The notes below the pieces were generated by a model. It was not told the origin of the DNA. It ran no database searches and saw only the letters and a list, made by a program, of their open reading frames with translations. This document shows, piece by piece, positions 1-10,811 of a stretch of DNA of 64,000 nt. The stretch's first letter is position 1. Every line of letters begins with the position of its first letter. The DNA comes from Apium graveolens. Lineage: Eukaryota > Streptophyta > Magnoliopsida > Apiales > Apiaceae. The stretch covers positions 228,174,999-228,238,998 of the forward strand of contig NC_133649.1 of assembly GCF_009905375.1 (NCBI RefSeq), in the 5' to 3' direction. Both the position numbers and the translations under genes were made by a program.

Positions 1-3000
1 TTGAGGTGACTGTTGAGATAAACAACAAAAGTAAATAAGGAATTATCAAGAAGAAGTTCACGTTGAACACGACCAATATCTTCCAGAACATCCTTGTTAT
101 CGTTACCAAATTAGGCAAGACAAGCGGATAACCGTTGTTATCTTTTGGAGGCCATATGGATTGACCTCAATTTGAATAAGGATGCTATTATGAAGTTAGG
201 TATAGACTATCGAGGTGGGAATGATGAATATGATAATCTATCAAGGATATATGACTTGATTTATTCGTGGAAGGATGCAGGTACCTTTTTAAGGTGGAAT
301 TAAGGATAGAACATTGGTAACTTAAAATGAATCCTCGGGGAATGCATAAAGGTTGGAATTTCACCCTTAATAGGGATAGTGTGAGTTTTGACAGTATGAA
401 TTGGAAAGGATTAAGGTAATAAGAACCTTTAAGAATCAGTGGAGAAATTTTTCAGAAGTATATAGACAATGATTCTGGTATTAATAAATGGTATCTTGAT
501 ATGCCCTGTATCTAGGGAATACAGGAGGAACGATTCGAGGATAACCTTAGAGGTTTTACAAGGAGAAAGGTAATATTCAAAATTCTCAAGAATAGAAATG
601 TGGATAAAGGAAATATGACGTAATTATAATGATGCCAAGTGGGGCACGTGTTAAACCACGAGAAAGTATGGATCGAACCAGTAAAGGTCGAAATTGTTCA
701 GGGCAATTAGGGCCTAGGATAAAAGATGTTCTAAGTATGATTGAGAGTCATTCGTGACAGTGATTAACCTCTAAAGACTGAGGGAATAACTTATGGAAAA
801 ATGGTGATATTTTTTTTTTTACTCATCAGATTTTAAGGAAAACATCTTCACACAAGCAGTGATTGGAAATGAGGTAGAAAATTTAGTGAAGGTGGTTAAA
901 ATGACATTGATTGTAAGGAAATATTACTATCAAGAAAGGCTAAAGAGGTGGTCGACACTTTAAGTGTAAGAGGACAATTATAGGCGCTCGTGCCAGAGGA
1001 ATACAGTAATGATGGTTAAAACTATGAAGGTTGTATTATGGTTTGGAAGATTGACATTCCTTCTGATGACTGTGCAATACCCAACCGTAATAGTAGTTGG
1101 TAAAGGTTTAATTTGTGTAATCGCCATGAACGGGCTATCTATCTTAGAAGGTCCTATCTCGAGATAAGCCAGGACCATGTTTCAAAAAGGACCAAACAAA
1201 CCTTTGAGTTAAGTCTTCTATTGAAGGCATATGATTAAGAATGGTATTAACCTGCTATCGGTGCTTTGATTGAAACTCTTCTGTAATTTTATATGCTTCA
1301 TGTCATGTATGTATGTCAGGATCAGGAGTGTACTCCATGAATCATGAATGGTGATTATGTTACCTCCTTAGAAGGATTTGATACGACATGTATGGACTCC
1401 GTATGGTTAGCTATTAAGACTTCATGGAAAATGAATGACAACAGTAGGTCAGTGGTGGACCATAGTAAGGCAGCAATGATTCTGCGAGTATTGAGCTGAT
1501 TACAACCGTGAGAGTTGTATTGGAATGGGTGTTGAGATTGAGTACCACTAATCGGGTCGTGGTAGTGTATAAGTTATCATTGATAGACTAATTAAGTAGA
1601 GTATCTACCTAGTGAATAATTATTCTTTCTTATCAATAGAGAGTCGTATTATTATACGAGGAAGGTTGCGGTGCAAGCATAGAATTCTAGTAACGATGAT
1701 GTATAGAATGAGATCCCAGATTCGATTTTCGATGTCGAGGGAGTTTCAAAGGTGATTATATATAAGCTCGAGGAAGAGTGTGGGTCCATAGAATGATGGA
1801 CGGGATAGCGAAAATATTTAGGCATGGGAAATACGAGGCTATAATGCTTGATGCTGATATAAATACGTATATATTTTGTTCTCCTATGACAAACCTCTAT
1901 AGTTCAGAGGTAGGTTCCAAGCCAGATATTTTGTGGCAGTATATTTTTTTCATATATACAATTCTCTTCAGTTCGTTCTTTTCTCTTCTTTTCATTTCAT
2001 GTAAGCTGAGAAGAACAACCCTTCCAGAATGGGAGGTATTGCCGAATGACTATCTATCTTTGTGATAGAAGCCTAGTAGGATACCACATGTTGTTTAATT
2101 GCTTGTCAAGTACTAAAGGCTGGCCACCTTCTGTACTAACTATGCGATATAACAAGTGTTCATGATCATAGTGATCTCTCAACAAATTCCTTTACTTCTA
2201 TATGATTAATCAAACTTTGGAAAATAGAAATAACTGAAAAAGGAGTAATAAAGTGGTGGTAGTATGCGGAATGGAAACACATTCGTGATACTAAGGTTGA
2301 CGTGGTTATTAAAAAGGTTATAGAACGCTAACGAGCAAAAGTATAACCCGTATAATATTAGGAACGGAAGGTAGTAGCGATTACGAACTGGAAAAGAATG
2401 GGTATTGAGAAGCAAAAGTTCTAATGATAAAAGCTATAATGAGAGTCTGTGCAATAGACTTGAAAGAATTTGGAATGATCACTTAATTCAGATTGAGTTA
2501 TCTTATGACAATAGATCATATGTCATTATCGAGATGTCGCCTTATGAGATCCTTGAGGGAAGATAATGTCGATCTCCCTTATGTAAGGATGAAGTTGTAG
2601 AGCGCAAGATGCTCGGACCCGCAGTAGTCCAAAGGACCAAGGATATGATAGATCTAATCAGAGGACGGCTGGTAGTAGCCCAAGATGGACATGATAAGTA
2701 TGTTGATTTGACACGAAAGGATAAAGAGTATGAAATAGGGGACCTAGTAATGTTATAGGTATCCCTTGGAAAGGATTGATGAGGTTCGGAAAGAAAGGAA
2801 AGCTAAGTCTACAATTTGTTGGACCCTTGGATATATTAAGACATTTGGGAAGTTAGCATATGAGCTAGCCCTAACCCAGAACATGTAGCGAGTCATAACG
2901 TGTTTCACGTATTAATGTTAAGGAAGTGTAATTCAGAGGCCAGATAAATAGAGGCATATGAGCGCATAGATATGCAACCCGACGTAACCTATATGGAGCA

Positions 3001-3188
3001 ACCAGGAAGGGTTATAGAGTGAAAAGGAACAAGTGCTTAGGAGAAGGATTATCAAACTAGGCAGAGTTTGGTGGTAGAACCACAATGTGGGAAAATTGAC
3101 TCGAGAGTTAGAAAGTGTAATGCTAAGCAAGTATCCCCATTTGTTTTCTATCTGATTCCGGGACGGAATCCTTTTAAGGAGGGGAGAC
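1..3188 (+). pseudogene. Element H: decayed Ty3/gypsy chromovirus pol
   Basis: Heavily mutated polyprotein region upstream of a polypurine tract and a 3' LTR. Around 150-420, frame-hopping translation resembles the gypsy reverse transcriptase core (YDL...KDAGTF, then a conserved 'MNPRGMHKG..F' stretch). At about 2470-2600 it resembles the integrase C-terminal part (W..HL, then MSPYEILEGR and CRSPL). From 2600 to 3170 it follows the typical post-integrase module of plant chromoviruses (VAQDGHDKYVDLTRKD, then NVFHVLMLRK, then a chromodomain-like tail ending KYPHLF). Every few dozen codons there is a stop or frame change, so nothing is expressed as a polyprotein. The gag and 5' LTR would lie left of the window. 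The 4.2 kb LTR and the tail fit Tekay/Del-like chromoviruses, but the clade is only a guess. Confidence 0.75.
3176..3188 (+). promoter_or_regulatory. Polypurine tract of element H
   Basis: AAGGAGGGGAGAC directly precedes the TGTAATAACC start of the LTR, the expected site where plus-strand DNA synthesis is primed. It fixes the LTR at 3189 as the 3' LTR of a plus-strand element. Confidence 0.8.
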
Positions 3189-5261
3189 TGTAATAACCCC
3201 AATTTTGGAGAAATTTTGAGACCCTTATGAATAGTGTTTTTGCTGAACGAGAAAACTTTTCATGCCACACTATATAGGGGTTCTGTTATTGATCTTATGG
3301 GATATTATTAGTACCCTATGTGGTATATAAGTGTATGTAAAGATCGTCAGAATCCAATTCCGAACACTTTGATTTTTCCCGGAAATCCACAAGATACGAA
3401 GAGAATTGAGTATAAGGTAACAGGATAAAAAGGATTTAAATTAAAGGATTATAAGAGAGGATCATAGAAGGAATACAATATATTGAGAAAGGTTAAGGGA
3501 ACCTAAGTAATAAGATCCCGGGTATGATCCCTCAAACGATAAACGAGAACGAAAGATAAGCTAACCGTAAAACAAATAAGTGACCAAGAGACAAGCTTGT
3601 ACAAGAAGCCAGGGACTGTGACATCATCAAACCACAAGGTGTGGACAAGTGGGAGCATTATGACATGTGCAAGGTGACATAGGCATGACAAAAAAGGAAG
3701 GAGATGTGGTGACTTTTTAACCACACAAAATCAAGGGCAACTAGGTAATTTACTAAATCAAACACAAAAACAAGCCAACCAAGCCAAGCAAAATCATTTT
3801 TCATCAAAATCAAAAAGCAACCAAGGCATGGTTCATCTTTGCTCTCGGCTTTTTACTATTCAAAAGAGCAAGAAATTCAAAATCAAAGATCCAAGCTTCC
3901 TAAATTGGTGAGTTAATTCCCTAATCATCTTCATGCTTAGTTAGGGCTATATCATGAGTTTAAGCCATCAATTCCTTCTCAATCTTCTTCATTTAATCAA
4001 AGAAGAAGACAATGAATAGTGTTTTCAAGTTTTTAACTTGAACTTTTTCTTGTTTTTCTTGAAGATCCAAGCATTCTTAAGACTTCTCCAAGCTTCTTAA
4101 GGCTTCCTAGCTCCACCCACCACTTCAAGGAAGGTATACCATCTCCAAACCCTAGATTCCTATATATTATAAGATGATTTTGATTAGTGGGTTGATATTG
4201 TAGCTTGTTGTTATGATTTAAAGTTTGGGATTTGGAATGGTAGTGAAATGGAATGGTAATTGTTGTGGTTTTGATTTAAAGGAACTTAAGTATGATTAAA
4301 GTTAAGTTTAGGCATAAGTATGAATGATTAAATTGAATTGGTTGGGGTTGTTATGATGTGATAAGGATGGATGTTGGTTGTATGTTGGATTTGAGGTTGG
4401 TTTGTGGTTGGTTTTGTATGGTTTAAAATTTGGAAATCGCGTAAACATAGTCGTCGTAACGTCCGATTTTCTTTGGACTGTTTTTGTTCATAGCATTAGA
4501 ACCCGAGAACCCCCTGCTAGATTATGACCACTGCCATGTTTATATAGCTCATGTTACGAGCTTCGTTTTGATATGTAGTTCGTTCGATTCCGATGCACGG
4601 TTTAGGAGAAACGGCCGTTTCAAGTAACGGCATTTCGCGAACGAAACTTTTTCCCTCGCCTTACTTTGAAATGTAGGTTAAAGACCAAAAAGGGTTAATT
4701 AATGTATGAAACATTTATGGTAAGTGTGTTAGGCAGTTGGTAAGACATTCGCGAAGGAATCGCTTTAAAACTCGTAAAGGTTAAATTATTAAAAATGGTG
4801 GAGCCGCGGGTACCCGAGTGACTTAAGCAAATCAGTGAGCGCAAAACAAGCGTTAGAGTCTAAGTTAGTTAAAGTATAGATTTACAAGTGATTTTGGTTT
4901 AATTCCAACTTACTTGTTGTTTATAGGATATCAGACTCGTCCCGAGCCTTTCTCACCCCCAAGTCGCTCAGGCAAGTTTTCTACCCGTTATACTGTTGTT
5001 GTGATGTAAATATATGTATATGCATTATCTTGTGATAAGTGCATGATTGTTATTAGCAAATTTTGCGATATATTGGAGCATGCTGATATGGTATATATGC
5101 ATGTCTGTTTCGTAATCTTGATATATATCTGTTGATTCAATTGATTCAGTTGATAATACCTATGCTAGAGGATAGCGGTAATTTGCATATACCCTTAGTA
5201 TAGGGACCCAAAGGTGGAAATATTTTCTAAAACCGGGAGTCGAGGATCCCGAGTAGATTTT

Positions 5262-5312
5262 GTATATATGGATATATATATATATATATACTTATATATA
5301 TATATATATATG
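5262..5312. repeat. (TA)n microsatellite in LTR
   Basis: Alternating TA runs inside the H LTR. The corresponding site is short at 12863-12897 and longer at 27157-27200, so this site is length-variable between LTR copies. Confidence 0.85.
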
Positions 5313-5369
5313 GTCATAGTTTTCAAAACTATTAATTGAATAAGGTTTATTCGATAACTTTAACTTTAT

Positions 5370-5640
5370 TTTATTATTGAATATTATTTCGAATATTATT
5401 CGAAGGCGTATGACTCCTTTATATTTAATGAATATTATTTTGAATATTCATTCGAGGACTTATGACTCCTTTTATTTTATTTAATGAATATTATTTTGAA
5501 TATTCATTCGAGGACTTATGACTCCTTTTATTTTATTTATTGAATATTATTTGAATATTCATTCGAGGGCTTATGACTCAGTTTATATTATTTAATGAAT
5601 ATTATTTGAATATTCATTTGAGGATCTACGACTCCGATTA
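5370..5640 (+). repeat. About five tandem copies of a 50-56 bp LTR unit
   Basis: Each unit reads roughly GAATATTATTTGAATATTC, then ATTCGAGGACTTATGACTCC, then a TTATTTTATTTAAT tail. Copies differ by a few bases, and GAATATTATTTGAATATTC is itself palindromic. The homologous LTRs at 12955-13070 and 27260-27370 hold only about two copies, so the array has expanded or contracted between insertions. Confidence 0.85.
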
Positions 5641-6147
5641 TTTGCTGAGATATATTCTGTATTTTATTAAAGAATAATGTTTCGATAATCAAACTTATTT
5701 TCGATTATTCAAATGAAGATAATACTTTCATATAAGTATATCTTTGGTTATTTAATACTCGTTTCAAGTATAAATTTTAATACTTCTACTTCAATTATTT
5801 TTATAAAGATTATTCTTTATGGGAATATTATTTAAATAATAATATTCAGTCATTTTCTAAATATTCTGGGGACTGATTTACTTCATTAAATCAGCTTTAC
5901 TCCAAACACTCTATAAAGTGTTTTCGAGTCTTCAAAATGATTTTTAAAAGTTAGAGCGGATCCCAAAACTCATTTTTATATTTAAGATCTTCCTTTTTAA
6001 GGGGATTTAAATACTCGCTCAAAACCTGAGGGATCCGGCTCTATGGTGTATTTTATATTCGCAACAAGGTTGCAGTTTTGGTAAATGAATTGATTACTTA
6101 CCCAATGTTCGGGAAGTAAGTCCATCTATTCAGTCGGCATAAGAAAC

Positions 6148-6235
6148 ATGGGCTCAGTGGGCGTCCATGATAGTGTAAGTGGCTCAGTGGGAGTCCATCA
6201 AATGCATAAGTGGCTGAGTGGCAGTCCAGCATAGG
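6148..6235 (+). repeat. Three tandem copies of a ~30 bp GGCTCAGTGGGNGTCCA unit
   Basis: GGCTCAGTGGGCGTCCA, GGCTCAGTGGGAGTCCA and GGCTGAGTGGCAGTCCA follow each other at about 30 bp spacing. The same triplet is present in the solo LTR near 27869-27955, so it predates the separate insertions. Confidence 0.8.
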
Positions 6236-7014
6236 TCCTAATGCGGCCAGGGTGATGACCAGTGGGGAATTCGTCCATCTACTAGTAGAAAAGGTTACTT
6301 ATGGGTATCTTTGCCTGATCAGCAAGATATCTGGTTTATGCCAAATTCTTTTCCTTTCCAAATTTAATGGATATTGCAATTCTGTTCATACTTTACATGA
6401 CAGAGGTTTTCAGGAAATGTATAAAGGAAGATGTATATGTGGATATATATATATATCAGAACTTAATTAAGTATGTCATAACTTCATTTCCTTTAATAAT
6501 ATTTTAAAGATTTAATCTATTCAAATCTTGTCTTGTAGTCTCATCTATGTGATGAACTGTTGAAAGCTCATTATACTTTGAACAGTGGTAGTTCAAGTAG
6601 CTTTATAAATGATATAAGCGTAGTGAAGTATTTGGTAACTTCATCTTTTAAACTTATATCTAATTAATAATTGTCTTATGTATGACAAAGATTTTCAGAA
6701 AAACGTTGAGACAAGGTTAGATATATGAGATCACCTTGCAACGATATTTTTTTATACAGTTATACACTGGGACTTTGTGTATATTATGCATGGAAGAGGA
6801 CTTCCAATATTTTGAAAAGTATATATGTATATATACTGAATATTTTGCGACTTCATCGCATTAAGATATCAAACTTGGTTCATTTCTTTTGACCAAGACT
6901 TTCATGAGTATTATGAGTAGGCTCATATATTGTAAATCATTATACATATTATTTTGGTGGGCTTGCTGCTCACCCTTGCTTTATTTCTTCATCACACAAC
7001 AACAGTTAGGAAAG

Positions 7015-7116
7015 ATGGCCAGACTCCAGCAGACCCAGCGCAAGCGCGTGAGAAGCGTCCCGCGTCTTCCCGTTGATGTTGTAGCTGCTATAGCTGCAGA
7101 AGTAGATCTATTGTAG
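7015..7116 (+). CDS. Small basic ORF in the 3' part of the gypsy LTR (33 aa)
   Basis: An ATG follows a pyrimidine-rich stretch (GCTCACCCTTGCTTTATTTC...CAACAACAG), and the frame gives a short Arg/Lys-rich start (MARLQQTQRKRVRS) and a hydrophobic/acidic tail (VPRLPVDVVAAIAAEVDLL). The homologous solo LTR at 28683 keeps a similar peptide with shared RKR, VP, PV and IAEV positions, although the DNA has diverged. It lies where the gypsy transcript would begin or end, so it could be an upstream ORF. Whether it is translated is unknown, and it may be an incidental frame in a conserved LTR block. Confidence 0.3.
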   Translation: MARLQQTQRKRVRSVPRLPVDVVAAIAAEVDLL

Positions 7117-7408
7117 ATCAGACCATCTACTTTTGAGAATCAATTATGTATAATTATAACTTGTGGCAGATAATGGCAATTAACTGTAAATTTATCAAGT
7201 AATCATTTTGGGTTGTAATAACTTTTAAATTGTGGATTCAAAGACTTGTACTTATTTAAATTTCATCTCTGAGACTATAACGGGTTGTGGTGTGTGTTAG
7301 TGTGGGGTCACAGCATAAGGTTATTTATTATTAATTAAGTGAAGTGATATTGTGGAAAGAAAGACCGTGACGACCCGGATCCCCGACCCCGGATCTGGGG
7401 GTGTTACA

Positions 7409-9492
7409 CCTACTCAATGACATCCCTTTTCATATTCTGTCACGACTAATATCCGTTTATGTTTTTAGGCATCTTTAAGTCTTCTTGTTAAGTAATAAAG
7501 CGTTCTTTTCATGTGATCCTTCTCATCAGTTATTCTTAGATTTGTCATCCTCAATATATCTTTTCCTACTTAAAGTATCGGCCACCACATTGGCCTTTCC
7601 TTGATGATAATATATTTCTCAATCATGGCCTTTGATCAATTTGACTATAGCCTCTATCTCGTGTTCAGTGTAAAAAAAAATTTCCAAAATTTTCTCATAA
7701 GTAAACTCCTTATCCCTTTCAGTCCGATCCTTATCGCAATTATTCTAGATTATTATTAGAAAGCCCTATGTCACGGTCCTTAAGCTGCGTAGACATATCA
7801 TTAGTCTTCACGTAATATCCTATTTTTATCGTCGAATAATTATAGCGCGGGATTGCTACTAACCTTACCTTCAATTCTTGAAAATCTTATTCCTCAAATT
7901 CATACATGCTTGGGTTTCCCCAAATTTATTAGCACCTCTACTGATAATGTTTCATAGAAGTGTACCTCACTAATCAAGTTGTATCCCTAATTTCGTTCTC
8001 CTATAACCATATTAAAGATACTTATGATAATAACTAAACATGGTATTCCCTCTTTAAAACAACTTACTCATCACGATGCTCCGATTGCACCATCATAGCA
8101 TTGAGCTCTCAGTCTCGTATTACAACAATCGGTTCTCAACTATATCCCTCTTTGTTGGGAAGGCAATTAGCCTTGGAAAAATGATTTTCATGATATCGAT
8201 GAAATTTAAACAGTCTTAACAAGGTTTCAAAATCTAACATCTGAACAAATAATGAGCTCTGAATAAAAGAGTCGCAATACTCAGAAGATTTATAACTTGG
8301 AAGGAAGAATATAATCAAGGATTACCCTTCCATGCCCTTAGAATTCTATATTGTGATATTATGGAGAATATCCATTGAAAGCAATGATTTCTGAATAATA
8401 AGATTATACAAATGATACATGTAAGATTTTCCCATTGAAAGAATACTTTTCTTCTCGAATAATGAAAGAAATATCTAATGACATCCTCAACCAAAGGTTA
8501 ACCATTGAGGTCTCCAAGAGGTGCTATTTTGAAAGAAGGAATTTTATCCAATGATTAATAAATAAGGAAGTATATTGTTCTTCAATCACTTTATAATTTT
8601 AATTGGATATTCGTTATACAAACGAAAGAATAAATTTTTTCATGAACAAAATATTTCATAAAACTGAATATGAATTCTCGTTTGAGTGGGCGACCTAGTT
8701 AGGTCTCAATTAAATCATTCTTTGAAAATTTCATCAGCAATTAACACTCGGCATATATAATGCACTATGGAATAATAAAATTTTTATTGGAAGTGGAACT
8801 AGCAAAATAATAACTAGTCCATATCAAGCAATATTATCAACTGGCTAAGAAAATGGCCAGCACAATTGGTTTGGCCCATAGCAACTAGCTAGGACGATTA
8901 GCTAGGCTTTTGTCATATTAATTAAAATTTTGACTAGTTAGGACAATTAACTAGTCATTCATGAGAACATATGCAACTAGGCATATTTCAATTTGTTTGT
9001 AAAAATCTCAACATCGTAACCACTGAAGAAATTGTGGCTACCTGGATGATGATTTTGAAATAAAGAGTTTTTAAATTTAGGCCGAGAAATACAATTATAA
9101 CTCTGAATCGAGAGGTCTTGGCATCGGAACAATCGATAGTCTCTTATCAAATATTTCTTTCCAAATAAAGGGTACACTCATAGATGCCCTAGTTCACATA
9201 CTTTATCAGATCTTTAAATAGAATTGAATCGGAATACCAATATCAAATTGATACCCTTACTATAATTTCAAAGTTCAATATATAATTTCATCCCGATTAG
9301 AGGAAAAGGATTCCCGAGGAATATATGGATATTAGATCATCCATGTTTTTAACAATTTGTTAGATATTTACAATCTCGACTGAGAAGAGTAAGTATGAAA
9401 GAAGAATCAAATGAAGATACTCATTATGAATATTCATCGATGAATTGAGGGAAAATTTATATATAAAAATCTCTTGGATAATTGAAATGAAT
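7409..9492 (-). pseudogene. Element E internal fragment, gypsy RNase H region at its left end
   Basis: On the minus strand, 7560-7700 translates to a decayed gypsy RNase H end (KGHD.EIYYHQGKANVVADTLS), matching the family pattern of a basic patch followed by YHPGKANVVADALS. The rest is A/T-rich and too decayed to assign. It ends at the TSD of SIRE element A and resumes at 10569. I infer it is the interior of the minus-strand element whose primer site and 5' LTR sit at 30214-34089. The stretch 8800-8990 repeats AACTAG words. Confidence 0.5.
9488..9492. repeat. TSD TGAAT, left side of SIRE-A LTR
   Basis: TGAAT precedes TGTTAGGA at 9493 and is repeated after the LTR ends at 10564-10568 and 24853-24857. 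It marks the integration site of element A in the older sequence. Confidence 0.9.
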
Positions 9493-9565
9493 TGTTAGGA
9501 ATATGTGTATTAGTTTGATGATAAGTTCAGCAAAACACTTAAGTAGAAATCTAGTGTTTGTAGCC

Positions 9566-9961
9566 TCAACGGATAAGACCATCTTGGCTATCCGTTGAAG
9601 GAGTAGCCTTACTTAGCAATAAGTTTGGTATTGTAGCACATCTCACTCTCTGGTTTCAAGCTGTAATTCTTAGATGTTGTTAGGAGATAATCAGTCATGT
9701 TGACTACTAATGGATGTACAAGTAGGAGGGCTAACTGTAAATATTTCATGCCTTGTAATTTTGTATAAGTGAAGAAGTATCAACTGATAGTAAAGACCTT
9801 CAACGGATAAGAAACTAAGCTTCAACGGATGTCTCTAAAGCTTCAACGGATGTACTGCGAGAGCATCAACGGATAAAGCCATCAACGGATGAAAGCTTCA
9901 ACGGATGCACTGCTAGAGCATCAACGGATAAAGCCATCAACGGATGAAAGCTTCAACGGAT
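9566..9961. repeat. SIRE-A motif cluster (TCAACGGAT / ATCCGTTGA) in left LTR
   Basis: TCAACGGAT at 9566, ATCCGTTGA at 9590, then a dense run from 9798 to 9961 with two tandem copies of a ~55 bp block (CATCAACGGATAAAGCCATC...). Both orientations occur. The dense run lies roughly 240-400 bp upstream of the LTR TATA box. Confidence 0.95.
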
Positions 9962-10198
9962 GCTCAGTCTCATAGCAGTTGATAGTGACAGTTAACAAAG
10001 CTGACAGAGGCACATGGATTGACAGAGATGTGGTAGCCTATTTCAGGAACAGCAGAAAAAGCAGCCATTTTTAGTCTGGTTCAAAATGGAAAGTCAACAG
10101 ATAATTCCATATTACACTGGATAAAAATGGAACAGAAACAAGTGGAGAACTATTGTCTTATTGTACTTTATCTTTGTCTTCACTTGTAAACTTGGTGT

Positions 10199-10206
10199 TA
10201 TATAAA
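10199..10206 (+). promoter_or_regulatory. LTR TATA box, SIRE-A left LTR
   Basis: TATATAAA followed by CCAA. The same site is at 24488-24495 in the right LTR, and LTR B and LTR C have TATATAAA in the same place relative to their motif clusters. Genomic transcription would start about 30 bp downstream. Confidence 0.65.
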
Positions 10207-10505
10207 CCAACTAGAAGCTAGTAATTAGACATGAATTTTCTTAGAGCTGTTTAGAAATATCAAGAGAGAAAATCATCTAGTTTGTACTAGGAAGCAGCTG
10301 TGATTTAATTTTGAATCACAGATTTTCTGAAATAACACATCTCTGGTGGAACAACAAATCCACCAGAAAAGTTTTTAAGTTCTTTGTGCTCATTTCATTT
10401 GTGTTTAAATATATATATCTGTCTGCATCAGCTCCAAGCAATTTACACACATTTGATCACTCAAACACTTAGTCTTACAAACTGCTCAAAACTTGAAAAA
10501 GTTTT

Positions 10506-10539
10506 GAGATTTACATTCAACCCCCCTTCTGTAAATCTC
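10506..10539 (+). promoter_or_regulatory. Hairpin with conserved C-rich loop near LTR 3' end (A, left)
   Basis: GAGATTTACA pairs with TGTAAATCTC around the loop TTCAACCCCCCTTC. It lies 24 bp before the LTR terminus, inside the predicted 5' leader next to where the primer site should be. The same loop with a different paired stem occurs in LTRs B, C, D and J. Confidence 0.8.
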
Positions 10540-10563
10540 ATTGTTAGTCCACTGGGAATAACA

Positions 10564-10811
10564 TGAATTATAAATATCTCTGAGTTGAACAAGAAGATCA
10601 TAATCTATGAATGAAAGTTCATGGATTAACTAAAAGAATTGAACAAGTCATGATACGGAGAAGGACTATTCAAGATGGTCACATCAGAAGTTCAAAGTAG
10701 GGAACGAAAAGGATTTCCTGATATGACTTATCAAGGCATTACGAATGATCAACAATTTGGAGGGAGTAACGTGACAGTGAGTAGGTGCCAAAATAATTCA
10801 CTGATTATCCT
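10564..10811. other. Element E remnant between TSD and LTR F' (left copy)
   Basis: A 248-bp piece of older sequence between two insertions, starting with the TGAAT TSD and ending with the ATCCT TSD. It is duplicated almost exactly at 24853-25100. No coding signal is visible. I assume it belongs to the decayed interior of element E. Confidence 0.6.

Larger units (their letters stand above)
3189..7408 (+). mobile_element. 3' LTR of gypsy element H (4.2 kb)
   Basis: Begins TGTAATAACCCC and ends GGGGGTGTTACA, with short terminal inverted repeats TGTAA/TTACA. It is collinear with the solo LTR at 25101-29081 and, in reverse, with the LTR at 30230-34089, so all three belong to one gypsy family. Inside are a (TA)n tract, a 56-bp tandem array, a short triplicated motif and a small open frame near its 3' end. 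The rest of the LTR is A/T-rich with no long ORF. The right flank CCTAC cannot be paired to a left flank because the 5' end lies outside the window. Confidence 0.9.
9493..10563 (+). mobile_element. SIRE-A LTR, solo-like (1071 bp)
   Basis: Starts TGTTAGGAATATG and ends CTGGGAATAACA. It matches the LTR at 23782-24852 at the same length, with about a dozen base differences by eye. It is bordered on both sides by TGAAT, so it looks like a solo LTR: no primer-binding site or gag follows, and the downstream sequence is instead the same flank that follows the right-hand LTR. It holds eleven or more TCAACGGAT/ATCCGTTGA words, a TATA box at 10199 and a terminal hairpin at 10506. Confidence 0.93.

Noticed and set aside
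1778..2065. 95-codon plus-strand frame with a hydrophobic stretch
   Set aside because: Lies within decayed chromovirus pol between RT and integrase remnants; no domain and no conservation in sight.
5262..5312. Replication origin or scaffold attachment site in TA-rich tracts
   Set aside because: A simple microsatellite whose length varies between LTR copies explains it.
9790..9965. Possible CRISPR array (regular short repeats)
   Set aside because: Repeats are 9-11 bp words in both orientations with irregular spacers, in a plant LTR. No cas genes; not a CRISPR.
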